Below are positions 25,338-34,641 of a DNA stretch of 64,000 bases, in pieces. The first letter of the stretch is position 1. Each line of letters starts with the position of its first letter. Below the pieces are notes generated by a model. That model was not told where the DNA came from. It did no database searches and saw only the letters and a list, made by a program, of their open reading frames with translations. The stretch is from positions 1 through 64,000 of the forward strand of contig JADJEQ010000012.1 of NCBI GenBank assembly GCA_016709025.1, written 5' to 3'. The translations under genes and the position numbers were made by a program. This stretch comes from Bacteroidales bacterium (GTDB lineage Bacteria > Bacteroidota > Bacteroidia > Bacteroidales > Lentimicrobiaceae).

Positions 25338-27062
25338 ATGAAATTCTATACCTCACTTATAGTTTTATTCATTTGCACTTATGTTGCTGTTGGGCAGCCA
25401 TTTGTGCTTGTTCCGGCTGAATTGCCTGCCATTGGCCGCAGTGCTGTGGCTTTTGCAGATTTCGACAACGACCACGATCTTGATCTTGTGATGACCGGAC
25501 TGGATGATGCTTCCAATGCTTTTGGTAAAATCTTTCTGAATCAGCAGGGTGAATTTGTTGAGACAGAAGCAGGTATCATCGGGTTGTACAACAGTGCACT
25601 GGCTGTGGCTGATTATGATCATGATGGCAATATTGATTTTGTTGTAACAGGGGAAGACCAACAGGGCAATGTAACCCGGTTGTACAGGAACAACGGTGAC
25701 GCCACTTTTGTGCTGGTTGAAGCAGGGTTTTATGCAGCCGGAGCCGACGGTGATCTGGCATGGGGCGATTACGACAACGATTCATGGCCCGACCTCGTAA
25801 TTTCCGGTGGATGGGATACAAAATTATACCACAACAATGGCGATGGGACTTTCCAGGAGGCAAATGCAGGGTTGACCATCATGAACTCCCCTTCCGTTGA
25901 CTGGGGCGACTGCGATAACGACGGTGATTTGGATCTTCTGATGGTAGGCGATGCCGGATCGGTGGCTGAAACATTTGTATATGTCAATGACCACGGCAAT
26001 TTCAGCAGGCTTGAGTCCGATATGGAAGGAACTGTTGGCGGTACAGCAGTGTGGGGCGATTACGACAACGATGGCTACCTTGACATTCTGATGACAGGTA
26101 AAGATATTTCTTTGAATCCGGTTTCGTATGTCTACAGGAACAACGGCGAAAATACATTTCTTTTTGGTGATGCCGGCCTTGTTGGTACGGCGCTCGGTCC
26201 TTCCGACTGGATTGACTACGATAACGATGGTGATCTCGACATTATGCTTGCCGGCGAGAACTGTGGTTGTGGAAATGCTTCCACATTATTGTATAACAAC
26301 AACGGGGTAGGGGGATTCGAACAGGTACTTGCCGGACTCCCATTTATTGAAAGGGCTTCTTCGGCCTGGGGCGATTTTGACAACGATGGCGACTCCGACC
26401 TCTTATTGACCGGGCTGGCAGGCGATCCGGCTACCTTTTTCTATCGCAACGATTTACAATCAGGAGAATTTCAGCAAAACACTGTTCCGGGAGTTCCCGG
26501 TGACCTTTATACTTATGTTGATGGCGAATATGCTGTAATAAGCTGGGGAAGAGCTACTGACATTGAGTCGCCTCAAATGGCAATCAGTTACAATGTTATG
26601 CTTGGAAGTCAGAGTGGTGGAATTGACATTGTATCTCCACAGGCTAGCACATTTACAGGGGAGAGATATTCTGTTGTGCCGGGAAATGCAGGTACCAATG
26701 ATTTTATGGTCTTCAGAAATCTGGAACCCGGGAACTATTATTTCAGAATTCAGGCAATTGATCAGTCTTACGAAGGCTCTGAATTCTCAGAGGAAGGTAG
26801 TTTCACCGTTCTTTCAACCGGTGTGAACCATGCTGAAACGCCCGAAGCCAGGATTTTTACCGTTGGCACATTATTGAATGTTATCAACCAGGGAGTAGGG
26901 GATACTGATTTAACCGTCATTTCGCTGACAGGAAATGTAGTCTGGTCAGGTACAATTGCAGGCAATGAATTCATTTTACCTCTCGATAATTATCCTTCAG
27001 GAGTTTATCTGATCAGAATGGTGACAAACGGAAAACAGGTAATTGCCAAAGTGATCAGGTAG
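25338..27062 (+). CDS. Surface protein with FG-GAP/VCBS repeats and T9SS type A end
   Basis: 574 residues with a signal peptide (to ~19, VAVGQ). Residues ~25-385 hold about seven repeats of the form WGDYDNDGYLDILMTG ... YRNNGDATF, calcium-binding FG-GAP/VCBS blades that build a beta-propeller. A fibronectin-like stretch (~390-495, VPGDLYTYVDGEYAVISWGRA) follows. The end resembles a T9SS type A sorting domain (LDNYPSGVYLIRMVTNGKQVIAKVIR) although the YPNP motif is missing. Binding or adhesion at the surface is likely. Its stop overlaps the GTG start of the next gene by one base, so both are translated together. Confidence 0.82.
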   Translation: MKFYTSLIVLFICTYVAVGQPFVLVPAELPAIGRSAVAFADFDNDHDLDLVMTGLDDASNAFGKIFLNQQGEFVETEAGIIGLYNSALAVADYDHDGNIDFVVTGEDQQGNVTRLYRNNGDATFVLVEAGFYAAGADGDLAWGDYDNDSWPDLVISGGWDTKLYHNNGDGTFQEANAGLTIMNSPSVDWGDCDNDGDLDLLMVGDAGSVAETFVYVNDHGNFSRLESDMEGTVGGTAVWGDYDNDGYLDILMTGKDISLNPVSYVYRNNGENTFLFGDAGLVGTALGPSDWIDYDNDGDLDIMLAGENCGCGNASTLLYNNNGVGGFEQVLAGLPFIERASSAWGDFDNDGDSDLLLTGLAGDPATFFYRNDLQSGEFQQNTVPGVPGDLYTYVDGEYAVISWGRATDIESPQMAISYNVMLGSQSGGIDIVSPQASTFTGERYSVVPGNAGTNDFMVFRNLEPGNYYFRIQAIDQSYEGSEFSEEGSFTVLSTGVNHAETPEARIFTVGTLLNVINQGVGDTDLTVISLTGNVVWSGTIAGNEFILPLDNYPSGVYLIRMVTNGKQVIAKVIR

Positions 27063-27982
27063 TGAAACGCCGGATTTCAGTAATATTCTTCTTATTTTTC
27101 ATAACGTCAGCAATCGGCCAGACCATAAAGGTCAGTGAGCCGGTCAGTTTTCTTGCTTTGGGCGATTCATACACCATCGGGCAAAGTGTTGGCGCAACAG
27201 AAAGGTGGCCGGTACAATTTATGTCTGAACTAAGACGGCTTGGATACGGTACAGGTGAGCTTAAAATTATTGCTCAAACCGGCTGGCGGACTGATAATCT
27301 AAAAAATGCAATCAACCAGCAACTGCCGCTTAATGGTTACAATCTTGTTTCACTTCTTATAGGTGTTAACAATCAATACCAGGGTGGCGATATTCTTACC
27401 TATGCAAAAGAATTTGAGGAGTTGCTTGTGCAGTCGCTTTCTCTGGCCGGAGGTTCGCCTTCGCACGTATTTGTTTTGTCAATTCCGGATTATGCCTATA
27501 CCCCTTTCGGGAATGGAAGCCCGGACATTAGTGCAGAGATTGATGAATTCAATGAAATTAACCGGCTAATTACCCAGCAATACAATGTGAAGTATATTGA
27601 CATTACGCCGATATCACGTAAGGGGCTTGCCCAGCCTGAGCTGGTTGCTTCTGACGGGCTTCATCCGAGTGGGTTGATGTATGCTCAATGGGTAGCGGAA
27701 ATCCTGAAGCATGTTGAAAAGGAAGTTGGAATATCTGAAAAGCCGATAATTGAAGAGAAAGTCTCTTACACTTTGTTGAACCGGCAGCTATCCCTGAATC
27801 ATACCGGGAATAATTCAGAACTGTTTATATACAATCTGAATGGTCAAATGGTCATGGCAGAAAAGTTGACAGGTGACTCAGGGGCATTGGTAAATTTAAA
27901 CGCACTGGCTGATGGATTGTATTTTTTAATGGTTCGGGACAAGAAAAGGGTCATTTTCACAACAAAGGTATTATTGGAATAG
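27062..27982 (+). CDS. Secreted SGNH/GDSL hydrolase with T9SS-like C-terminus
   Basis: GTG start in the junction TAGTG with the upstream gene. 306 residues, signal peptide to ~19 (SAIGQ). SGNH blocks: LALGDSYTIG (catalytic Ser in GDSY), IGVNNQYQGGD (block III, GxNN in place of GxND) and ASDGLHPSG (catalytic Asp and His). The last ~75 residues (LSLNHTGNNSELFIYNLNGQMV ... LADGLYFLMV) resemble a type A sorting domain. GDSL enzymes hydrolyse esters such as acetylated sugars or lipids; the substrate is unknown. Coupling to the propeller protein suggests that both act on the same surface target. Confidence 0.82.
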   Translation: MKRRISVIFFLFFITSAIGQTIKVSEPVSFLALGDSYTIGQSVGATERWPVQFMSELRRLGYGTGELKIIAQTGWRTDNLKNAINQQLPLNGYNLVSLLIGVNNQYQGGDILTYAKEFEELLVQSLSLAGGSPSHVFVLSIPDYAYTPFGNGSPDISAEIDEFNEINRLITQQYNVKYIDITPISRKGLAQPELVASDGLHPSGLMYAQWVAEILKHVEKEVGISEKPIIEEKVSYTLLNRQLSLNHTGNNSELFIYNLNGQMVMAEKLTGDSGALVNLNALADGLYFLMVRDKKRVIFTTKVLLE

Positions 27983-28060
27983 CAGAGTGAGTATTTATTT
28001 TACTCATATATTCGTCATTCCCATATCAAGGATGCTATATAGAAATATATAACTAAAATT

Positions 28061-28084
28061 ATCCTTAGCGTCCTCGCTAAGGAT
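28061..28084. repeat. Perfect hairpin in convergent intergenic region
   Basis: ATCCTTAGCG-TCCT-CGCTAAGGAT, a 10-bp perfect stem with a 4-nt loop. It lies between two convergent genes upstream of the terminator hairpin; no T-run follows. Confidence 0.6.
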
Positions 28085-28119
28085 CTATTAACAAAACGAC
28101 AATTTGCACTCCTTCAAAA

Positions 28120-28150
28120 AGAAAAGCCGCAATTTAACTGCGGCTTTTCT
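28120..28150. terminator. Bidirectional terminator
   Basis: AGAAAAGCCGC and GCGGCTTTTCT form a perfect 11-bp stem around a 9-nt loop, with A-rich and T-rich outer parts of the stem. It sits between the convergent SGNH hydrolase and M20 dipeptidase genes and can serve both. Confidence 0.75.
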
Positions 28151-28172
28151 CAATATTGATCTTTTTTGGAGT

Positions 28173-29534
28173 CTATTCGCAATAAAACTTATAGAAATAC
28201 GGAATCGTTTCAATTCCTTTATAAAAGTTAAACAGCGGGTAGTTTTCATTTGGTGAATGGATGGCATCCGATTCAAGACCGAAACCCATCAGAATCGATT
28301 TTACTCCAAGAACCCGTTCGAAAGTTGAAATGATGGGGATACTTCCACCACTGCGGACAGGAACCGGTTTTTTACCGAAGGTTGTCTCATAGGCCTTGCT
28401 GGCTGCTTTGTAGGCTTTTGTGTCGGTAGGGGAAACATAGCCCTGACCGCCATGAAGATTGGTAACTTTGACTTTTACAGAGGGTGGGGCCAGCTTCAAA
28501 AAGTGTTTTTCAAACAGATTTGAAATTTCTTCATGGTCCTGATGGGGAACCAGTCGCATCGAAATTTTGGCATAAGCTTTTGATGGCAAAACAGTTTTGG
28601 CTCCTTCACCGGTATAGCCTCCCCATATGCCGCAAACATCCAGTGTAGGGCGGATTCCGGTACGTTCCATCGTTGAATAGCCTGTTTCACCGTGTATTTC
28701 GGCAATATCAATGGCTTTTTTATACTCATCAAGGTTAAATGGTGCTTTGGCCATTTCGGCGCGTTCTTCAGCAGTCAGTTCGAGCACTTTGTCGTAGAAT
28801 CCCTCAACTGTAATACGGTTGTTTTCATCCGTAAGAGAGGCAATCATTTTCGACAGAACGTTGATTGGGTTGGCTACTGCACCACCAAACAAGCCTGAAT
28901 GCAAATCACGGTTGGGTCCGGTTACTTCCACTTCAAGGTAGGCCAATCCACGCAAACCAACTGTAATGGAAGGGATATCCGGGGCGATCATTCCGGTATC
29001 GGAAACCAGGATAATGTCGGCTTTCAACATCTCTTTGTGGTCGATGCAGAACTGTTCGAGGTTGGGTGAACCGATTTCTTCTTCGCCTTCGATCATAAAT
29101 TTAACATTGCAGGGCAGGGTGCCAGTCTGGACCATTGCTTCGAATGCCTTGGCGTGCATAAACGACTGTCCTTTGTCGTCGTCGGCCCCGCGTGCAAATA
29201 TTTTCCCATCCCTCACTTCCGGTTCAAATGGAGGTGAGGTCCACAGGTTGAGCGGATCAACCGGCATCACATCGTAATGGGCATAAACCAGGATGGTGGG
29301 TTTGGCCGGATCGATGATTTTTTCTCCATAAACCACCGGGTTTCCGGCAGTAGGGATAATTTCAACCCTGTCTGCACCGGCTTTCAAAATGGTTTCTTTC
29401 CAGTATTCCGCAGCGCGAAGCATGTCGGGTTTGTGGTCGGTAATCGAACTGATCGAAGGAATCCGGATAAGTCCGAATAATTCATCGAGGAAGCGTTGTT
29501 TGTTAGCCTCCAGATATTCTGATAATTTTTCCAT
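28173..29534 (-). CDS. M20-family dipeptidase
   Basis: The frame is open to 29636, but the family start MEKLSEYLEANKQRF is at 29534, which gives 453 residues. The metal-binding motifs of M20 peptidases are present: LVYAHYDVMPVDP (His and the catalytic Asp), ADDDKGQ (bridging Asp) and MIEGEEEIGSPN (catalytic Glu pair), with the dimerisation-domain contact LHSGLFGG and a C-terminal AIHSPNE His. It should hydrolyse dipeptides with two zinc ions in the cytoplasm, like carnosinase-type and PepV enzymes. No signal peptide. It is monocistronic, with a shared terminator downstream. Confidence 0.88.
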   Translation of the reverse strand: MEKLSEYLEANKQRFLDELFGLIRIPSISSITDHKPDMLRAAEYWKETILKAGADRVEIIPTAGNPVVYGEKIIDPAKPTILVYAHYDVMPVDPLNLWTSPPFEPEVRDGKIFARGADDDKGQSFMHAKAFEAMVQTGTLPCNVKFMIEGEEEIGSPNLEQFCIDHKEMLKADIILVSDTGMIAPDIPSITVGLRGLAYLEVEVTGPNRDLHSGLFGGAVANPINVLSKMIASLTDENNRITVEGFYDKVLELTAEERAEMAKAPFNLDEYKKAIDIAEIHGETGYSTMERTGIRPTLDVCGIWGGYTGEGAKTVLPSKAYAKISMRLVPHQDHEEISNLFEKHFLKLAPPSVKVKVTNLHGGQGYVSPTDTKAYKAASKAYETTFGKKPVPVRSGGSIPIISTFERVLGVKSILMGFGLESDAIHSPNENYPLFNFYKGIETIPYFYKFYCE

Positions 29535-29857
29535 GATATAATTTGGTTGCTGATTTTCGGGATTAAAGATAGCTATTTCAGGTTCCCGATAAATGCAATT
29601 GACAGCGTCTTTATGACTTTTTGTGAATTTTAACACGTTGTTAGGTTCGACTTTGTTTTTAATATTTTTAAAAATCCTGAGATTCGGTCGGATAATTCAA
29701 TAAAAAGTTTATTTTTGTCTCTGCCGGGTGGGAGTTTCTGTTTTATTTCTTTCTTTTAAGTCAGTTGTCAGTATTCCGGCATCCGATTCACCAACTTTGT
29801 ATTTCTGTAATCATGCTACATGTTATCTTAGCGGTTCTGCTCCGTGATCTGTACAGA

Positions 29858-32800
29858 ATGTTTAGTTTTAAAAACATCAGCTTTTCAGCTGTATTTTTTT
29901 TACTTGTTATTCCATTCGAAAGCAAGGCCCAGTTTGATCCTTATGCGGTTGTCGAAGGCGTAGATCCGACTGTGATGGTACAGCAGGTACTTATCGGACA
30001 GGGTGTGCAAACCTCAAATATTAGTTACACTGGTTCAGTAACTGCAAGGGGCACTTTTTCAGGTGATTCAAATCTTGGTATTGCAACAGGATTGATCCTG
30101 ACTTCGGGCAGGGCAAACAATTCTGAAGGGCCCAACAATACAGGTTCCAAATCCTACGATGCCAATACAGCAGGTGATGTTGCCCTGACCCAATTGTGCG
30201 GTTCTGGTACCAATGATGCCTGTGTACTTGAGTTTGATTTTATTCCTCAGTCAAATATTGTAGAGTTCAGATACGTGTTCGGATCGGAAGAGTATCCCGA
30301 ATATGTGAATCAGTTCAACGATGTATTCGGGTTTTTTATCAGCGGACCGGATATTTTTGGTCCCTATCCAAGTCCTCCCGGATTCCCGAACGGAGCAAGA
30401 AACATTGCACTTGTACCACAGACCCTGCCACCTTATATTGTATCCATCGACAATATTAACAACGGTAGCAGCAACAACGGTCCATGTATGAACTGCCAGT
30501 ATTACGTTAACAATGGTACTGGTACAACACCAAACACCAATCAATACATTCAATATGATGGATTTACCACGGTTTTGGTAGCAAGCTCAAATGTAGTGCC
30601 CTGTCAAACTTACCATATCAAACTCGCTGTGGCGGATGCCGGAGATGATGCTTACGATACAGGGGTATTCCTTGAGGCCAACAGTTTTTCCAGTGTGGGT
30701 CTGGGTGCAAATCTTGCATTTACACACGCTGCGGTGGATACAGCTGTCGAGGCCTGTAACAATGCAGCTGTCGCTTTTGAGCTATTTCAGATAACTCCGG
30801 TTGACTATACCATTAACCTTCAGATCGAAGGCACGGCCGAAAATGGGGTTGACTATGAGTTTATTCCCAACCAGATAATTATCCCCGAAGGCGATACCAT
30901 GGCAGTGTTACCAATAAACGCAATTGATGACGGTATCTACGAATTTGTTACAGAAACAGTTACCTTGATTTATAATTCTTCACTTTGTGGGGTGGATATG
31001 GACACCCTGACGGTTTATATCAAAGACTATCCGATCATGGGGGTGATAGCCTCAGGTGATCAGACGATGGTTTGCGGTGAAGTGCGGAAACTCCGGGTTA
31101 CGCCATACGGAGGCATCCCACCTTTTACTTATGCCTGGGATACCGGTGAAACTTCCGATACCCTTGATGTGAGTCCCGGTGTAACAACAACCTACACCGT
31201 TACCGTCACCGATGAATGCGGATCCCAGGAGATCCGGGCAATTACGGTTACTGTGCTCGGGCCGGATGCTTATGCCGGGGAAGATATACCGATTTGCCAG
31301 AATGAATCAACAGTGCTCACAGCCCAGGGCGGGACCAGTTGGTTGTGGATGCCCGGTGGCCTGACCGATCCGGTTATTACTGTTTCTCCTGTTTCAACTA
31401 CAACATATACGCTGACATCTTATGATGCTTGCGGAAATTCCGATACCGATGAAGTTACCGTTTTTGTTGATGAACCATTTGCTGATGCCGGGTTGGACGA
31501 AGGCATCTGTGTCGGTCAGCCTGTTACACTCACTGCCAACGATACCCCAAACGGAACCTGGACATGGACTGATCAGTTGACCGGGGATACTTATAATGGC
31601 CGTGAAATTACCGTCACACCTCTTACTTCCAGAACATATTGTGTGGATGTTACCGATAATTGCGGCAATACGTTGACAGACTGTCTGGATGTTACAGTAT
31701 TTCAGCTTACCGTCGATGCCGGAACCGATCCCACCATTTGTGCCGGAGATCCCACTGATTTAACAGGGACTTCCTCCACCGGCAGTGGTATTTTTTCGTG
31801 GTTCGATGGTACAAATACTTTCACCGGTCAAATAGTCAGTGTATCTCCGTTAACGACCACCACTTACACGCTCACCGTTAACGATGGATGTGAGGCAACC
31901 GATCAGGTAACTGTTAATGTAAATCAATTACCGGTTGTTTCAGCTGCTTCTTCAGTCAGTTCAATCTGCCCCGATGAACAGCTTACCCTCACAGCTTCCG
32001 GTGCCATTGATTACACCTGGAGTTCCGATCCGGTTGATCTGTCTTTAAACGGTCAGGAAAACAGTTTGAATCCGCTGGTCGGGCCGCTGGAGAATACCAA
32101 TTATACACTTATTGGTACCGATGCCAATGGATGCAGCAACAGCAGCATTGTGGGTGTTACCGTTAAGGAACGCATGTTTGCCGATTTTACACTTTCTGAT
32201 GTCGCGGCCTGTGAAGGAGCACCACTTCAGGTAACTTATACCGGCAATGGTCAGGCTTATGCCACTTACGACTGGAATTTTGATGGAGGTGTTACCTCCA
32301 CGACAGGTCAGGGTCCGCACTCAGTTACCTGGACAGGGCCGGGTCCACGCAATTTAAGTCTTACAGTAACTCAGTCAGGTTGTGTCAGCGAGGTGGTTAG
32401 TATTCCGGTTGAGGTAAATGCCCTACCGGTTGCTGATTTTTCTTCAGGCATCAGCGAAGGGTGTGTTCCGCTTACGGTTGATTTCACTGATCTTACCACA
32501 AATACTGTAACCGGAACTATTTATAGCTGGGATATGGGCGGCATTGCCGGTTCTTCAGCACAAAGCCCGACGCAGGATTTTACGATACCCGGGCAATATG
32601 ACATTACCCTTACCGTGACAAATCCGGGAGGTTGTGTCAGTTATAAAAATGTTACAACCCTCATCGATGCATGGCCATTACCGGTTGCTGATTTCGATGC
32701 TAATCCGTCGAGCACCAGCCTAAAAAATCCGATTGTACAATTCTCAAGCAATTCAACCGGCGACAATATTTCCCTGCTATGGAATACCGGCGATGGAACG

Positions 32801-33199
32801 ACCTACGACACACCGGCATTTACGCACACATACACTGTTTCCGATTATTTTGATGTGGTTCTCCTGGTAACCAATAGTTATGGGTGTGTTGACAGTATTT
32901 TGAAACAGGTTTATGTTTCACCGAGATACATGTTACAGATTCCAACAGCCTTTACACCCAATGGAGATGGCATGAACGACTCATTTATTGTAAAGGGCAG
33001 CGGGGTGAAAGAATACAGTATATCCATATTTAACCGCTGGGGCTCGCTCATCTTCTTCACAAAAGACATTGCAGAGAGTTGGGATGGAAAGATCGATGGT
33101 CAGCCGGCCGGGAAAGGAATCTATGTCTATCGTACCTATTTCAGGGACGAAAATGATGAGGTTAGTGAGCAAACCGGCAGTATAAACCTTGTGAGATAA
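29858..33199 (+). CDS. Giant surface protein: choice-of-anchor L, PKD/Ig-like repeats, T9SS type B (gliding-type) C-terminus
   Basis: The ATG at 29858 starts a signal peptide (MFSFKNISFSAVFFLLVIPF, then ESKAQ); the frame runs further up to 29765. About 1113 residues. The N-terminus is a choice-of-anchor L domain (SNLGIATGLILTSGR ... FRYVFGSEEYPEYV). Next come a Calx-beta-like stretch (~NLQIEGTAENGVDYEFIP), a run of Ig-like/PKD units (TYTVTVTDECG, TTTYTLTSYDACG, PGQYDITLTVTNPGG) and a type B sorting domain (IPTAFTPNGDGMNDSF ... NRWGSLIFF). Type B domains mark T9SS cargo such as gliding adhesins. Probably a long surface adhesin. Confidence 0.88.
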   Translation: MFSFKNISFSAVFFLLVIPFESKAQFDPYAVVEGVDPTVMVQQVLIGQGVQTSNISYTGSVTARGTFSGDSNLGIATGLILTSGRANNSEGPNNTGSKSYDANTAGDVALTQLCGSGTNDACVLEFDFIPQSNIVEFRYVFGSEEYPEYVNQFNDVFGFFISGPDIFGPYPSPPGFPNGARNIALVPQTLPPYIVSIDNINNGSSNNGPCMNCQYYVNNGTGTTPNTNQYIQYDGFTTVLVASSNVVPCQTYHIKLAVADAGDDAYDTGVFLEANSFSSVGLGANLAFTHAAVDTAVEACNNAAVAFELFQITPVDYTINLQIEGTAENGVDYEFIPNQIIIPEGDTMAVLPINAIDDGIYEFVTETVTLIYNSSLCGVDMDTLTVYIKDYPIMGVIASGDQTMVCGEVRKLRVTPYGGIPPFTYAWDTGETSDTLDVSPGVTTTYTVTVTDECGSQEIRAITVTVLGPDAYAGEDIPICQNESTVLTAQGGTSWLWMPGGLTDPVITVSPVSTTTYTLTSYDACGNSDTDEVTVFVDEPFADAGLDEGICVGQPVTLTANDTPNGTWTWTDQLTGDTYNGREITVTPLTSRTYCVDVTDNCGNTLTDCLDVTVFQLTVDAGTDPTICAGDPTDLTGTSSTGSGIFSWFDGTNTFTGQIVSVSPLTTTTYTLTVNDGCEATDQVTVNVNQLPVVSAASSVSSICPDEQLTLTASGAIDYTWSSDPVDLSLNGQENSLNPLVGPLENTNYTLIGTDANGCSNSSIVGVTVKERMFADFTLSDVAACEGAPLQVTYTGNGQAYATYDWNFDGGVTSTTGQGPHSVTWTGPGPRNLSLTVTQSGCVSEVVSIPVEVNALPVADFSSGISEGCVPLTVDFTDLTTNTVTGTIYSWDMGGIAGSSAQSPTQDFTIPGQYDITLTVTNPGGCVSYKNVTTLIDAWPLPVADFDANPSSTSLKNPIVQFSSNSTGDNISLLWNTGDGTTYDTPAFTHTYTVSDYFDVVLLVTNSYGCVDSILKQVYVSPRYMLQIPTAFTPNGDGMNDSFIVKGSGVKEYSISIFNRWGSLIFFTKDIAESWDGKIDGQPAGKGIYVYRTYFRDENDEVSEQTGSINLVR

Positions 33200-33210
33200 A
33201 CCCTTAATTG

Positions 33211-33239
33211 TTGGATTCTTTCCGATTTTTCTACCTTTG
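33211..33239 (+). promoter_or_regulatory. Bacteroidota promoter for the GAPDH gene
   Basis: TTG at 33211-33213, 18-nt spacer, TACCTTTG at 33232-33239. Transcription would begin about 33245, giving an untranslated leader of some 18 nt. Confidence 0.75.
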
Positions 33240-33262
33240 ACGCGGTTTTAAACTGCGCAACA

Positions 33263-34273
33263 ATGCCTAATATCAGACTTGCAATCAATGGATTTGGCCG
33301 GATCGGCCGGATCACTTTCAGGGCTTTACTCAAGAAAAAGAATATCACAGTGGTCGCCATCAACGACCTTACTGATCCTCAAACCCTTGCCCATTTGTTA
33401 AAATACGACTCGGTTCATGGGAATTTTCCCGGGACTGTCGAAGCCGGGCCTGACTATTTACTAGTCAACCGCAAAAAAATAAGAATTTTTTCTGAACCGG
33501 AGCCAGGTGCCATTAACTGGGGAAAACTGGATATCGATGTTATAATTGAATCAACCGGGAAGTTTACCGACAAGGCTTCTGCTATGAAACATGTGGAAGC
33601 CGGAGCCCGTAAAGTCATCATTTCAGCCCCGGCCAAAGCCGATCACGACGATGTTAAATACGTGGTTCTGGGCATCAACGATCATATTATTGAAAAAAGT
33701 GATGTGGTGATTTCCAATTCATCCTGTACAACCAACTGTGTTGCGCCTATGATCAAGGTGCTTGACGACCTGTGGGGAATCCAGGAAGGCTTTATCACCA
33801 CGGTTCATTCGTATACCCGCGACCAGAACCTGATCGATGCACCCCATGCCGATCTGCGCCGGGCCCGGGCCGCAGCCTACAGCATTATCCCAACAACTAC
33901 CGGTGCTGCAAAAGCGGCTACCAGGATATTTCCGCATTTAAAGAATAACCTTGGCGGGGCCGGAATAAGGGTTCCCGTTCCCGATGGTTCACTCACCGAT
34001 CTGACCTGTACATTGAAAAAGCCTGCCAGCATTGCAGAGATTAATGCGGCTTTTAAGGAAGCGGCTGATGGCTATCTGAAAGGAATTCTGCAATACACCG
34101 AAGATCCGATCGTTTCTATAGACATCATTGGCAATCCGCACTCTGCTATTTTTGATGCCGGATTGACCGCTGTTTTAGGCGATAAAAACGACCTGGTTAA
34201 AATTGTTGCCTGGTACGACAATGAAAGCGGTTATGCGCACCGGTTGGCTGATCTGGTTGTTAAATTCGCCTGA
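33263..34273 (+). CDS. gap: Glyceraldehyde-3-phosphate dehydrogenase, type I
   Basis: 336 residues. NAD-binding INGFGRIGR at the start, Asp at 35 (INDLTD) as in NAD-specific enzymes, and the active-site motif SNSSCTTNC with catalytic Cys155 (most enzymes read SNASCTTNC). The end WYDNESGYAHRLADLV is typical. The enzyme oxidises glyceraldehyde 3-phosphate in glycolysis. It has its own promoter and is followed by a repeat-rich intergenic region. Genomes of this group may carry a second paralogue elsewhere. Confidence 0.93.
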   Translation: MPNIRLAINGFGRIGRITFRALLKKKNITVVAINDLTDPQTLAHLLKYDSVHGNFPGTVEAGPDYLLVNRKKIRIFSEPEPGAINWGKLDIDVIIESTGKFTDKASAMKHVEAGARKVIISAPAKADHDDVKYVVLGINDHIIEKSDVVISNSSCTTNCVAPMIKVLDDLWGIQEGFITTVHSYTRDQNLIDAPHADLRRARAAAYSIIPTTTGAAKAATRIFPHLKNNLGGAGIRVPVPDGSLTDLTCTLKKPASIAEINAAFKEAADGYLKGILQYTEDPIVSIDIIGNPHSAIFDAGLTAVLGDKNDLVKIVAWYDNESGYAHRLADLVVKFA

Positions 34274-34641
34274 AAAGCATGGGGCATGGAGCATGGGGCA
34301 TGGAGCATGGAACATGGTTGGCGCATAGAGCTGACGTCCCTCGTCCCCTCATTTCAGTCCCTCGTCCCTTTTAGCTCACAGGGCACAGAGCACAGAGCAC
34401 AGGGCATGGACCCTTGGAAATTTACGACTTCGGAGTGACAGACACGGGACAAGGAGAAATGGGGACAAGCCTGCCCGCCACAACGAAGTGAAGGTGGGGA
34501 GAAGGCCAAACTTTTAAATTTCCCCCTTGTCTCCCCCTCTCCTTGTCCCCTTGTCTGCTAAATCGTTGCAGGATATACATCTAAAAGGCTCAGTGCTCAG
34601 GGAAGGCAAATCCGAAATCCGAATTCGGCAATCCGAAATAC
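34274..34641. repeat. Intergenic region of word-like short tandem repeats
   Basis: No gene. Positions 34278-34316 repeat GGGGCATGGAGCATGG-like words; 34375-34410 repeat CACAGAGCACAGGGCA-like words; 34600-34640 repeat AATCCGAAATCCG. It separates two convergent genes (gap and ppk1). No clean terminator is seen. Confidence 0.6.

Noticed and set aside
29535..29636. N-terminal extension of the M20 dipeptidase
   Set aside because: Family alignment begins at MEKLSEYLEANKQRF; the extension has no signal-peptide character.
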